Positions 1 to 12,970 of a stretch of DNA of 64,000 nt are shown here, in pieces. Numbering within the stretch: position 1 is the first letter of the stretch; every line of letters starts with the position of its first letter. The notes below the pieces were generated by a model. That model had not been told where the DNA came from. It searched no databases and worked only from the letters and a program-made list of their open reading frames with translations. The translations under genes and the position numbers were made by a program. The stretch is from Apteryx mantelli (Eukaryota; Chordata; Aves; Apterygiformes; Apterygidae): assembly GCF_036417845.1 (NCBI RefSeq), contig NC_089984.1, positions 2,852,001 to 2,916,000 of the forward strand. Reading direction: 5' to 3'.

Positions 1-3000
1 CAGCGCCCAAACTACTGAGCTTCCAAGCAAAAGGGAGACTCACTCAAGGGTGTTTTGGGGAAATCCTACTGCTTATCCTGTTTGGACTCTTTCCACACTG
101 GAAAAGTACATTTACTTGTAGAATGAAGCAACAGCACAAGCTTTGTTTAAAGCTCAAAACAAAATATTTATAAACTTAAGTCCTTATGGCTCCAGTCAAA
201 GAGATTTTCACACTTTCTTCAAATAAAACAATTCTGTTTTTCTGTTTTCTTTCAGGCTTAAGAAATGCTAAAATAAGCATTAAAAACACTCTTGCTAGGA
301 GTCTTTCAGTTATTTGCACAGCAGTCAAGTGTTTTGTCCATTATTTGGCTTTTCAACTCTTTACGGTTTATACATAAGGCTTATTTTCCAAAACATTCCT
401 GCCAGCAAAACCTGAAGCTCCATTAACACAGTCTTTTCCAGTTTTCCTAATTTAGGATGTCATAAAAGAGGATATTGTTGCTAAGGTGTCACCAAGATCT
501 TGACTTTGTTGATCTATGAAACCTAATGAGAAAACCACATTTTGGCACCATTTTTTTTTCCTGCTGCCATAGGAAATCTAATTCTTCAGCAACATGGGAC
601 AGCAACCAAGAAATTTTACACAGTATCTCTGTGGGGGAAAAAGTGATCTTTTTTTCTGCCTATCAAGTTAGAAAAGCCATCTATTGCCTTTCCAAGAAAT
701 CCCGATATGTTTTCTACTAAGTGTTGTTAATTCCCAGTGTGATGGATAAATCCACTCAACAAGCCGTTCTGCGTTGAAATAGTTTCCTAGGAAGGCTGTG
801 GAAGCTAACTGCTCAACCAGCAATGAGAGACCTTCATCAGGGGTAGTCCCATCAGTTCATTGGTCCCACTCCAGGTGAATACTGGACTGTAGGCTGTTTG
901 ATAAAAGATAGCTTAACATGTGTCTAACATGTTAATGATGTGCCTAACAGAGCATTTCATGGGAAGGGAATCAACTCACATTAGACACTGATCAAAAGTC
1001 CCCAGCCATCAACTTTGTTGTAGTCCTTTCATTACTAATTGAGTTAAGTGCTTTTGTGAGAAGCTTTCTTCCATTTTCCAGCTTCTTGGTCAGTTTATGC
1101 CCATTTCTTTGTTTGAAAAATTATAATTTAATTGAAACCCAAGTTCTTGGGGGACTTGTATATATAGACAGAAAACTCTCAAGTCTCTGAGAGATATGTA
1201 CCTGTATGTAGGGCAACTGAGAGCTCTGAAGCACAACTGTAGTTTTCAAGAAGAGCAAACATTTCTACAAGTTTTCAATGAGTTTTTTTTTTTAGGTCAA
1301 AACCCCCATGAATCATAAATGCTTTGTCCTCCTTCACTGTTCCCTCCCCTCCCCCCAAAAAAGGTAAAACTGCAAATAAAAATGGAAATCATTGTTAAAA
1401 AAATGACATTGGATATTTTGTACTGCAGTTTCCACATCTTCCCTTTTGTGGAAGAAAAATTTTATCTCTGGGAAAAATCCACAGAGGTATTTCACATAGG
1501 GGGAGAACCAACTTTCTCTACCAAAACAAGCAAGCAAACAAAAAAAAACCTAACAGTTCATACAGAGAGGAAAAGGTAAAAGGGGAAGTCACAGGGAAGA
1601 AGAAACATCACAGTGAAGATGAATGTGAGTCCCTCATGCATGGTTCTGCCCATAGCCCTGCAGAAACTCCCCATTGATCTTCTTCCCCCAAAACTTCTTT
1701 AAAACAGAAGCGCAACTGCTCTTTGATGAGATGAGCCTCTGTGCAGTGCCAAGGAGCACTGGAGTGGTGCAAAGAGCACAAGCTCTTCCAGATTCTCTGT
1801 GCATAGAAGGATCACAGGTGTCTCTGCCCCAGGTGGGATCAAACAGGTCCAAACGGTACTGGGAAATGTATTGCACGGGTGATCACTTCTTGTGTCTGAT
1901 TTGCTTTTGGCTAGACTTTCAGTACAGCCAGAATTACATCGACAGCTTTTGGTTTAGATGATCAAGACAACCACAGAGAACAGTGGCAAGGACACTAGAA
2001 ATCTCTGCCAAAGAGCGTGTAGTGTGCACAGGCAAGGAGAAACTTTATAAGCTGTAAGGAGTTTGCTATCTTCTTGCCTCTGTGATTAATTCACCTACTT
2101 TCTTTTTCACCTAAATTGAACAAGTCACTTCACAAAGTGCTGTCCTTTTCAGTGGAAGAGATGCTGTCTTCACGGATAGTTAGTGTTAATACTATGCTAC
2201 CTGTGCACTAACTCAATGGCTAACTTGGCCGTGATAGCCTTTATCAGGATAAGTATACTTGGAAAGACAAGGTAGTCAGTATAGTTTCAGGTAGTCTTGT
2301 CTTAGTTTTGCATGAAAGTTTTCCTATTCAGAGCAGTTTCATTCCAACAAGCTAATAAAAATGGGGAAAAGGGTCCCCACAGCTGCAACCATGTGCAAAC
2401 AAAGTTTCAGAGCTGATGCTTCATGCAGGAGAATGATGGAGGTGTTTGTACGTCAGCTGATGTTAAGGCATAGGCTGGTGATAGTCTAAGCAGGGCTAGG
2501 ACAAGGGTCTGGCAGTGTCACAGCTACTTCAGTGTTGTTTATAGCTGTGGTGTCAGGGCTGTGACCACACAGCTCACAGCTTGGAGAGATGACTGTTTTT
2601 TAAACAACGTGTGTGCAGAGGGAGAGATATTGGCTTCATAATCAAATACAGTGGGATATGAGTAATGGAAAGACTTCCACCGTGCCCTGGTAACAGTAGC
2701 ACAGATCTTCTGTGGGTTGGAGATGTTAAATGTCCTTTGGAGTCACAGGCAGCAGGAAAGATCCTGAGGTGTGTGAGTTGCCAGCGCTTGCTGGGAGCCA
2801 GTGGGCTGGATGGCACTTTGCTACCCCTCTGTAATCTCCAGGGCATGTGTTTCCCCATTGCAGCTTGCCTAGTGCTTGCTGCCCCCACAGACTTTGGCAC
2901 ACTGACATGCAGATTGCTGGCAAGAGTACACATCCTGCTCCTCACAGGATCTCCCTGTCAGCTTATCCGGCTGTTTCAATGAGAAGAAACAGCCAATTCT

Positions 3001-3180
3001 TCTAGGTGAGCATAAGGAGTAAATAAAGTGAGGTGATGCCCTGGCTCTCTCGAGGAAGGTGTCTGACATCTCATGACAAGGTTATTTTGTGTAGCAAAAT
3101 ACTTGAAGTCATTTGGGAGCTAAAAAATCCCTGCAGTACATGACACTAATTTTTCACATGAATAACTCTGCTGAAGGAAG
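1..3180. other. Gene-poor AT-rich stretch
   Basis: I see no exon, RNA gene or recognised repeat family here. The open frames are short, lack splice-site support and resemble no family I know. The base composition is AT-rich, with short homopolymer runs such as the T run near 1281-1292. It is best read as intergenic sequence beyond the 3' end of CALY. Confidence 0.5.
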
Positions 3181-3184
3181 AGCA

Positions 3185-3275
3185 GATTCATGGAAATATT
3201 TAGGATGGAAGGAAGCTCTGGAGGTCCAACCTCCTGCTCAAAGCAGGGCTAAGTTTAGTCTTAGGGAAGACTCAC
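3185..3275 (-). mobile_element. CR1 LINE 3' fragment (antisense)
   Basis: The stretch around 3205-3250 reads as the reverse complement of the 3' end of a CR1 non-LTR retrotransposon: a 'ggatggaagg' block followed by 'ggtccaacctcctgctcaaa'. That order is typical of avian CR1 copies seen from the opposite strand. Only about 90 bases can be recognised and no coding part is present, so this is an old 5'-truncated copy. The boundaries are approximate. Confidence 0.5.
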
Positions 3276-3694
3276 TGAGATGTCGTTGCTGGAAAGCAAG
3301 TTATGGCTTAAAGCTTCAAAAGTATATTTACAAATTGCAATGTTTAATGCTGCCACCAGATGGGCCAATCATGAAGCCATTTGCCTAATTCTGACTGGAG
3401 CCGTATGACTTACTTAAAACAGAAAACTAACTGTGACAGAAAACAACCCAGGTGCCACTAGGCAGAATATAGCTTAGGATGTTGGGCTGGTTGCTCAGAG
3501 TCTGACTAGTCTCTAAGGCAGTGAATGGTTCATTCTCCCCTCCACACACAAAAGTAGTGGGTGGTTTGATTTTGGTGCCTTTCTGGTCCGAGAGCGTCCA
3601 AAATCCTGTCTGAATCCCCAGGGGTGAACACAGCCCTAAGCTTTGCCCCTAAAATCAGAGAACTATTTTCCAGGCTGGTCTAGTTCATATAACA

Positions 3695-3920
3695 GAAATA
3701 ATGACCAGAAATTGTGGCTTGGGAGGCTCAGACTGGATATCAGAAAAACATTCCTGTCTAAGTAGTGCAGCACTGGAGTAGAGAGATGGGGGAACCTCCA
3801 TCCTGGGGGGGTTTCAGGACTTGGCTGGGCCAAGCCACAGCTGCCCTTACCCAGTGCCAACGACTCCTGCTGTGGGCGGGAGGTGACATAGGGACTTCCT
3901 GAGGTCCCTTTCAGCAGGCA
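3695..3920 (+). mobile_element. CR1 LINE 3' fragment (sense)
   Basis: The sequence runs in the sense direction of the CR1 3' end. It starts with a 'gaggctcagactggatatca' block, continues with a 'gggggaacctccatcctggg' block, and ends with a 'cttcctgaggtccctttcag' block. This is the usual order of the end of CR1 ORF2 and its 3' UTR in birds. The reverse-transcriptase region is absent, so it is a dead 5'-truncated insertion. Confidence 0.7.
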
Positions 3921-4639
3921 CTTCTCTTTAGGATGGATGCCAGGTTTTTTAACTCTGACTTTTTGACTTTCCCCACAGCAGGATTTCACAGTACACATGT
4001 GCCATATAGTGGGGCTGGAATTACACACACACATTTCTTTCAGGGATTGCCAACTCTCTTTCCTATTAATGCACAAGGTCTCTGAAATGGGGATCAGGTT
4101 GCTGGGTTTTGGACAGCAGTGAGTGCCTGATGGGGACCACGTGAGGTGCTCTCCCCATGGACTCAGAGACAGTGTGGTGGGATGCAGTGGAAGCCAAAAT
4201 TCAGCAGCAAATTGCAAGCCTAGGGATGTGGCTTGCAGCATCAAGGAAGGAAAGGCTGTGCTGGGGCAAGACTGCTTGGGGAGCAGAGCAGAAAGAGGAG
4301 AGAAGCCTTCTCACGGTACCCTAGGAAGCATTTCCTGCCAAGCAGCTTTTCACTGTAAGGTGTCTTTGGAAACTGAAGCGTCTGCTCCAAAGAGAAGTGC
4401 TCATATGAATCAATATGAAAAAATAGCCATCTCTCAGTTTTCCATTTCATGTGGTTTGACCTAATTCTTGGCCTTTGTGTAGGGCAAAAATCTTAAGAAC
4501 TGGGATTTCCCTGGGTTTGGAAGCCCTGCCACCTGAGGAGATCCTGCAGGTCTCCTGCTCATGCCAGACCATGCCCAATTCACACAGTCTTTGCTGTGGC
4601 CAGCTTGACTTGCACTTCTTCACTTAGGCATTTTGGTAT

Positions 4640-4815
4640 AGACTCAGAGGTGTTGTTGGGAAGGGGCCTCAGGAGGTCTCCAGTCTGACCTCCTGCTCAG
4701 AGCAGGACTGTCACCATCAACAGATCAGCCTGACCATGACTTGTGGGAGTTGTGAGAGAGGAGCTTATGGATGTGCTGGTCAGGACATCTCTGAGGACCC
4801 TGGTGGAAGGGGCGA
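4640..4815 (-). mobile_element. CR1 LINE 3' fragment (antisense)
   Basis: This copy lies opposite to the one at 3695-3920. It begins with the antisense 3' end ('gggaaggggcctcaggaggt'), then shows 'ctgacctcctgctcagagca' and a diverged remainder mentioning 'gatcagcctgaccatgactt'. It has no coding capacity. The boundaries are approximate. Confidence 0.65.
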
Positions 4816-5569
4816 CGTATCCACACTGAACTGCTAATTGGACAGAAGACCTTTTCAAAATGAGTATTGTAGGCATTCAGATGCTAATAGGTCCCCAAGC
4901 AGCAGCTCCAAAGACTGCATGAAACTGGCCATCTCAAAATACAGTCCTAAGGAACCACAAGGCCAAGGTTCAAAGAGGGACACAACCTTTAGATGCAATG
5001 GACTGCTGAAAATCATCAGCCAAAGGAAAAATGTGACTGCAAGTTGAACTGTCATCCCTTTTTCCACCCAGACAGCTCACTGGTGGCTATGCTGACTGCT
5101 CTCACATGTGGGGCTCAGTAGTGGGGCTTTAATTTGACAGGGAATGTTTATATTTATCTTTATTCTGCTCTGGAAAAGAAATACTTATTGTTAAAATATC
5201 CCAGGATAGTTTTACAAGCATCACTGCTGGAATTTTGAAATGTCATGGCAGAATACAGCATATTTTCATTCTTACTTTTCCTTTTCATAGCACTTTTACA
5301 AAATCTAATGCTCAATAGCCTGATATAATGCACACTGCTGCTTCCTGGTAGTCTCATAACTTTGCACATTACATTTTGACCACTGTATTTCATAGTGCAG
5401 TTTTGAAAGTAGAAGAGACTGATGCTATAGGGCATTGCCTGAAACATCTGATCTTTCCTAGGTCAAATTGCCTTCTATCTAGGCTGTAATGACATGAGAG
5501 GCCTGTTGGTTTTACAAAAGGCAATTAAGAAGTTTCAGGCACTTACATTTTGAAAATAAAACATAAACA

Positions 5570-5712
5570 ATAGAAGACAAGTGAGTGGTGCATCCATGGG
5601 ACAGATCCCAGAGCAGTGGGGGATCTCCATCCTTGGAGATTGTCCAGACACACCTGGGCATGGCCCTGAGCAACCTGTTGTAGCTGCAACATTGATCCTG
5701 CTGTGAGAAGAA
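5570..5712 (+). mobile_element. CR1 LINE 3' fragment (sense)
   Basis: A 'gtgggggatctccatccttg' block followed by 'gagcaacctgttgtagctgc' matches the late CR1 3' region in sense orientation. It closely resembles the copies at 35,455-35,580 and 46,385-46,475, so the three probably belong to one CR1 subfamily. Confidence 0.7.
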
Positions 5713-7380
5713 AGGAAAACATTCCCTCAAATGGAATTCAAAACAAATGATCCTTCTCTAAAGAAAAGCACTAAAGTTAGTTTTTATTTCTAGACAGGCT
5801 TTTTTTTCTTGTGGGAAAGCCTGTCAAAAGTGACACAATGCTATGAAAAAATGTTTGGTTTATATAGCGAAAAGAAAACATCTTACAGTGCAAACCTGCT
5901 TTATTGACAGTTGTCCACTCGCTTGTTGTAAGTACCAAGATTCAGAGCCTTGTTTCACACCAATTTAATGGCCTAAATGTTTCCCTTGTCCAGTTAGGTC
6001 AGTTTACATCTCAAAAAGCTTTGCCAGAAAGCAAACTAATTTTGCTTTCCCACTTCTGAATGTATCCTCCAAATTGCTCATGCTAAGACAATCCAAATCA
6101 AATATACAGTGCTGAAGCAGAGGCATATAGCTTGCAGCTTTCAAATTCCTTTGCATACACCAAATTCCTGACACAAACCCACACAGCTTCTCCCTCTACA
6201 TCAGACCACTGGTAGCAAAATAGCATATCATTTCCCCTTGCTGCACAGTTGAAACAGAGAGAACATGGGGAGATATTAGCCAGAAATGAAACCATGCCTT
6301 GGGAAGTTAGTAGGAGGGAAGAGGGTCCACCTTGCAGGGACACCAGGGGAGGCAGAGAGGGCAGGAGCAGCCCTGCCAGTGTTCCCTCTGAGGGTGCTGC
6401 TGAGAAGGCTGGAGGTGCTTGACCTGCATCATGTGCTGAGTAGTGATGCACAGAGGTGGACAAGCAGCCTTCGAGCACCCCAAATGCGTGCACAAGAGGG
6501 ATGTGAAAGCATTATCTGTGACGGTCTGGACTGCTCTTCCTGGTGCCAGAGCCCTGTCCTTGCAGAGAGAAGATAAGTGCCACAGGTTGAGAAGATGTTG
6601 GCTAGGCTGCCCCCTGCCAAAAACAAAGCCATGGTCAAAAACACTCGGTAATGGGATGCAAGACAGAGGATGCCTCTTGATTTGTCACCTCTCTGTAGGG
6701 AGAAAAGGAGCAGTCTTCTAGTCAGGCTGGCCTCTTGAGAGTGGTACTTCCAAAGAGAAGCAGCAGAGCAGCTGTAGAGAGAGATGCTCTACATGGCATG
6801 GCACAGACTGGCGGTGCTGAGCTCCATTACCTGCATTGCGATAGGCAAAGCCTTTCACTGGGGCCGAGGTCATGTGCTTGACTGCTAATGGAATGGACAG
6901 AAAAGATAACAGCCAAATGTCAGGGGCATCTAAGTTCAGAAGGAGATATTGTGGTATATATCGTATTTGCCCATCTCTCTGGTATGACATCTGCCAACAG
7001 CCTGGCTCCCAGAGAGGAGGCCCACTGAAAGAGTATTGGAAATAAACCTTTAAAGAGCTCAGCAATAGCCTCTCCTGACTCTCCCAATTCCTCTGGCATT
7101 AGTTTTCTCACCATAACTTCTTGGAAACAGTGTACTGTGTCCACACAGTGTGGTTTGTTTCCCAGTACCCGCAAAATCCTTTGCGCACTGTATTTCCTGG
7201 AGTATGCGGTGCTGAGTGCAGCTTTGTCTCTTTGGACATGAACAGTGCATAACCTTAATCTCTGATATCAGCTCACATGCATTTAGGGACTGACAGATGG
7301 CATGCCAGTTCCTGACATTTCTGAAGAGAGCTGGTGAAGATAGCTATGTTTGTCCAAGCACAGAAAAGTCTGAAAAACTC
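5713..7380. other. Intergenic, nothing recognised
   Basis: I see no exon or identifiable repeat in this stretch. The longest open frames on either strand lack splice signals and family resemblance. Confidence 0.4.
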
Positions 7381-7765
7381 TTAAGATCACATAATCACAG
7401 CAGCGCTCATGGAAGGGACCTTAAGGGGTCCCTACTCCACCTCCTGCTCACAGCAGCAATCACCAGCACTGGGTCAGGGCAGCCATTGGTTGCCCCAACC
7501 AAGCCCTGAAACCCCCCAGAATGGAGATCCCCCACCTCCCTGCTGACTTCTCCCAAGGCTGTTCTCCCTCTGGGAGAAGAAGTGTTTCCTCATGTCCAAC
7601 CTGAACCTCCCAGGCTGCAGTCTGTGGCCATTGTCCTTCATTATATCACCTGTTGCTGCCAAGAAGTGTTTGGCTCCATCGCCTTTATGACTGCTCTTCT
7701 CCCTTGGCATCAATTTTAGGCACGTCTCTGCCCTGTCTCCACAGGACTAGCACAGACTTGTTCCC
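7381..7765 (-). mobile_element. CR1 LINE 3' fragment, longest antisense copy
   Basis: This is the clearest CR1 copy in the left part of the window and it reads on the minus strand. From left to right it shows the antisense 3' tail ('aatcacagcagcgctcatgg'), the 'gggaccttaaggggtcccta' block, 'cctcctgctcacagcagcaa', a 'ggagatcccccacctccctg' block and the 'agaagtgtttcctcatgtcc' block. The order is that of the avian CR1 3' end. It carries no intact coding region. Confidence 0.8.
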
Positions 7766-10700
7766 CTGGAAATGCTCAAACTGTGAGTGCTGCTATCTTT
7801 GTCAGAAGGCTTGGAAGCAGAACATCGGGGTCTGTAGTTGCAGTGCACCATGAGACAGCTGAATAACAAACTATATTTATGAAAGGGTGTGATCTTTTCC
7901 ATTTTCTTCTCCATTCTTTTCCTACTAACTCTTAATGTTCAGCTTGCTTTCAGAGTGCTGATGAGTTCTGGGATGACATTTTCCTGGAGCTGTTCACAGC
8001 AGCTGCATACAAGTTTAGAGTTCAGTGTGGTGTATGTGCAGCTTGGTTGTGTGTGTCACCAAACACCGAACATCACCTCCTATTTTCCCTCCCACTCAGT
8101 ATCATGATGCTTTCTGCATCTTCTTGCAGTCAGCTTTGGCTTGGCTATTTGGGTTTTCTTTTATTACGGGCAATCTGTCATTTCATTATTTGTGCTCTTT
8201 TTCATTTACAAATAAGCTGAATGTCACAAGAACACATACTGTGGGACCTGCTCAAATCTCCATCCACTGCAAAGCTGACCTTTCACTCATCTGTTTATGG
8301 TAACTCAGTAGACAATCTCCATCATATCTTACAGTATCTTATTTTTCTTTGAATTCTTTTGATAAAAGACCTTGTCGAAAAGTCTTTAGAAACACAAGTA
8401 CTGTGTATCAGCTGGATCAGTTCTTTCAAAGATTACAGTAGATCTGTGAGAAATTGCTTTTCTTTGCAGAAACAATGTATCTATCAATGCATTAATATAC
8501 ATTGTATCAATTTATATTAGATACATTTATAGTATTACATTAGATACATTATCAATGTATCTACTACTCTTTACTACTTTTACTTGTTGCAGGAGGAATT
8601 TAGGAACTTTTAGTCTTCTGGCTTACTTGATCATTCACTCAAAAAAACTCCTTGAGATAATTATTCTGACTCATCACCCACAAAGGAGGGCCCTGGTGTA
8701 CAAAATTCCATGAATGCACCCAAATAAGCATCAAGGCAAAGAGTTACAGAGGTGCTAACATCTCATTTTCTACCAGCCCTGCATCTTGGTTTTGCTATTA
8801 GTGGCATTGCTATTGTTGTTTTTCATTTCATTTTAAGACATCTATTGAAATCTTCTTCAGAGAGCCATTTTGTGGCTTGTGATCGCTGCTTTCCTCTTTT
8901 TGTTTCTGTTGTGTTTTTGAATGCACCTTTCGCTGGCTGCCTTTTTTAGTTCCAACAGTCTCCTCCCCTTTGCTGTTTTACTGTACCAGATTTCTTGCAG
9001 AGTGCTTTTAAACACCTTCTCGCAGCTAGTGTACTTTTAATTTGAAGTTCCAACAGGGCATCTTTAAATAATCTTTTATTCTTTTGGATGCTCTTTTGTA
9101 TGTACTTTCACACAATACGGAGAAACAAGCTGATGATGGATTTCTTTGGCTGCTTGCTCCTACAAGGGTGCTGGAAGTGACCACACAGTGGACAATATTG
9201 TGTGAACAGGAATCAGGAGAACTTAACAAATTTGGATCAGAGCAGTTGAGTTTGTGTGACAGTAGATTTTAAAATATTTTACGTAAAATCTTAACTACAT
9301 GATAGAATGCCTAAACAAAAAACAATGTGGTACAGGTGAAACACAGTGAATTATAAAATGGATGAATGAAAATGATACTAGGTCCAAAATATGAGTGAAG
9401 AAGAGTTAACTGAGGAAACAATATCATTGTAGCCCAAGCAAAATAGATTAGGAATTCTTGCAAGTCCCATGGTGGATAAACAGGGCACACATCAGTAATG
9501 TAAGTACAGTAATATGCAGCAGTTTGAAGACACAAAAGAGGTTCAAATATCTTAAATGACAATGTTAATGTTTTTGTTTTTCTAATCTGTTTCTAGGACA
9601 TTTGTACTGAATGCTGACTTGCTCATGGCTTGAAATTCCTGGTCATGACACTACCTAGAACTTTACTGTCTGGAATCACACTCATGGAAGTAAATGGACA
9701 CAAGCTGCATTTTATATCTGCAGTGTTTTACAAGCTTACCTTTAAATGCATTTTGTGGAGGGAATATAAAAGGCCAGATTCTGTTGTTGGCCCTGTTCTG
9801 CGGAAATCTTATTAATGAACTTGTCATTAAACCAGCAAAGTATCATCACTGACTTACTCCATTGAAGATGTTGTGGTTTTTTTTCTTGAAATGAGTTATT
9901 AAATAAGAGTTGGTTTCTTTGCTGACCCTGGAGAGAATATCAAAGTAAGCTGGCGTTTTCCTCTGCATCCCCTGAATGATTTGTAGGCAGACTGAAAATG
10001 GGAAGTTTTGTACCAGCAACCTGCCATGTCTGTGCTAGCTCCCTAGGGATGAAGCTGGATTAGGGTGGTCTTTGTCCATGTCTGTTGGCACTGAAGTGCT
10101 GAGTGGGAGCCAAGTGCGAACATCCCAAAACCTCTTGGCTTCTCACCAAGGCCTGCTTCCTCCATCAAGCACTGGAGTGTATTCATGGTCTGATGGGGAC
10201 CTGTCCTGGAGTTAGTCCAGCCCATTGCTGGGCTGGGACAGGGGTTATAGGTACCCTAAAATACCTTATCTGCAAAGAAGCCCTATCTGAAATATAGGTG
10301 TATCCCTTTTAATGAGATACCATCCACATGGCAAGACCCAAGGAGACAGTGTCTCTCTGTGTGTCATCATGGACACAGTGAATCTTGTTTTCCTCACTTA
10401 ATGGCCACTTGGTGTGTGGTCTTGCAGGAATGCTTTTGGCACAGCAGAGAGGTGCCTGGGAGCATCAGGCAGTTTGGCATTAGGGTTACTGCAGCAACAG
10501 GAACCAAGCGTGCACCAGGATCAAGTGAAAGACCTTCCCCAACTGCCAAAGGACCAGCAGTAGAAGGAAAGACCACTGGTTATCAGGCCTGCATGCTGAG
10601 ATACTCCTGGAAACCAAAGGCAGTCAGAACACATCAGAGCAGGAATTTTTTTGGACTTATGTCAGCAGAAGATCTGTAATGTCCCTAATGGGACAGGCAT

Positions 10701-12600
10701 GGAGTGCTAAGGATTGTGAAGTAAGGCTTCGTCTGTGGTCTGTCAGGAGGGGCAGGGGACATGGAACCTCAGGACACAGAGTTGCCATCTGTGATGTTCC
10801 TAGAGTAACCAGCCTGAGCCTGTGCCCTTTCCCGTGGAGGGGAGGCTCAATCTCACTCTGGCTGAGTTTGGAGGCTGGATCTCCTCGGACCTAGTCCTGC
10901 ATCAATGTCTGGTCCTCTAGTATGTGACTTTGGCTAGCAAGCATGCATTCATGGTGTCACCACCTCATCTGGAGGAAAGAGAGGGCCCCAGAGCTTTGTG
11001 GCAGAGGTGTAGTACTGCCCCTCCAGCTGGGTCTTCACACATATTCAGTCCTTAACAGGCATCAGGACCCCACAGGGGCAGAATATAAAGCAAGGAAAGA
11101 AGGAAGCAGAGAGGGATGGAGGTTTTGTTCAGAGCTGGAAAGGGAGAACAAGCAGCGTACAGAGCTCACCCTTCCCACTGCAGCTCTCTGCACTTTGTAG
11201 GTGGACTCTGAAGGGCCCTTCAGCCAGGTTCCCATTGTGCAGGCTCTCTCTCTGCATCTCCCAGCAGATATGTGCACATGGGCTCTCCTCCACCTGACAG
11301 GTGATGACTGACTCCAGCCTTGCAGAACAACCCCAGTCAAGTGCCCCAACGTATGCCCTGGGCCAGCCCAATGCCGCTGCAGGCCTAGGAAGGGGACAGC
11401 ACCTCTCTGGGCATTGCTTGAGCCTCTGCAAGGAGTAAGAAAAGCTGAGAAGGGAGGTGCAGTCCTGCAACAAGTCACTCTGTCCTGTTGCACTCTCAGG
11501 CTCCTGCTCTGGAGCAGACCAGTGGCAGTCCAACCATAAGACTTCAGGACACTAGCTCTGAATCTGTCAGGAGCTCATTTAGTTCTGCCAAAGGTGAACT
11601 CCTCTTTGAGAGGGGAGAACATGACTCCCCTGGCCAGGTCCATACTCTGACCATGACCCCTGCTGCTTAGTTTCAGCACTACTCCCCGCAGTCACATTTA
11701 GCCTGCCCTTCTCCCTTCTCATCCTGGGGACATGAGGCAGCAAGTCTCAGCCCTGTGATGCCACAAGCTCCCTTTGGTCCACCTCTGGGTTTGGCTGAAT
11801 GTCTGAGGGAGCATACTGGGGTTTTCCTACCATGAGAAACACCTGCATCACACATCACACTGCCCAGCACAAGGAGCCACAGCCTCACAGAGCCACCGCA
11901 TGCACACTGCATCCAGGGGACAGCCCTGTTACCCACAGTGCTAGGAAAGTCCTCTGCCTGTTCAGACCCTTGTGCAGGAGGGAATCCTTTGGCTGTATCA
12001 CAAGTCCTGCTGCAAGAAAGCTGTGAAGCCAGAGGAAAAGAAATACAACCAAAAAGTCTGTTCCTAGCTTTGGTTTTATTACTTGAAAACTACTTCAAAC
12101 ATGTGTTAAATCCCACTGAAGTTGAAAGCGGCACAAAGTCATAGATTCACTTCCTGTTTAACATTACTCTACCTCATTAGCACTATCATATCCACATTTG
12201 CAGGTCTTTTTTACCTCCCTGCCTTTCCAAAACCAAAGTTTTATTCCTTTCAGGCTGTCTTTTTTTGTGTTTGAACTGGTCAATGGTGTTGGATCCAAAC
12301 AGAAGCAATGATGTGCTGCATGGGCTTCTGCATTGTCTCTAGGCATGGCTCACTCCAAGATGCAGATAATGCAGTGTCTGGCTGTTAATGAAGCCAGGGC
12401 CTTGCAGGTGGGAAAACTGGCTTTAAAATGGACCAGAGCTACTTCTCTTCACCTGGTTCTGGGGTGCTTCTAAGGCCATGCATCTTTTCCCTGCCAAGGA
12501 GAGAGGTAGAGGCAGAGCCCAGCCTGGGCTCCGTTCCCTGGATGTCTGTCAGCAAAACTCTCCTGTGTCTTCACCAGCATCTTAATTACCCAGCGCAGCT
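7766..12600. other. Intergenic, nothing recognised apart from a short hairpin
   Basis: No exon, RNA gene or known repeat was recognised. An AT-rich patch at 8,460-8,570 contains repeated copies of a ten-base motif in both orientations, listed separately. The reading frames here are short and look random. Confidence 0.4.
8474..8563. repeat. AT-rich inverted repeat cluster with a perfect hairpin
   Basis: The motif 'aatgtatcta' occurs at 8474-8483 and 8554-8563, and its reverse complement 'tagatacatt' occurs at 8518-8527 and 8541-8550. The last two adjacent copies form a perfect ten-base-pair stem around a three-base loop. This may be part of an old transposon or just low-complexity AT-rich DNA. 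No flanking terminal repeats were identified. Confidence 0.6.
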
Positions 12601-12604
12601 CTCA

Positions 12605-12970
12605 CACTGAGCTCCGCAGAGATCACGGTCAAGTGGCCCAGCTGTCATCACCCAGCAAGGATTTCAGTCTGCTCCTTTCAATAATACACAGCCGCAGCTA
12701 CACACAAAACCCGCTATTACCCCTGGTGCCTGGTGACTCTGTGACCCAGACGGGTTCTGCTGTGGCAGCAATTTGGAGCGACAGACGGGCCGGCGCAATC
12801 CTGTGCTGCACAATGGGTACGAATTAAAGCATCCACCGGAGCCAGCCCCAACAAGTGACTGATCCCAGGGGCTCTGGCGCGGCCACACAGCTCCCGGTGA
12901 CTTGTTATTATGTCTTGCGCTGAGAAAATTGCCTTGTGTCTGACAAAGGAGAATTCAAGTTTGGACACTG
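12605..12970. promoter_or_regulatory. Possible conserved non-coding element
   Basis: This stretch stands out from its surroundings by a higher CpG content and many short homeobox-like or bHLH-like motifs, such as 'caataatac', 'cagctg' and 'gaattaaag'. It has no sign of coding and no repeat similarity. It could be an enhancer in the gene-poor flank of CALY. The call rests on texture only, since no alignment was possible. Confidence 0.25.
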
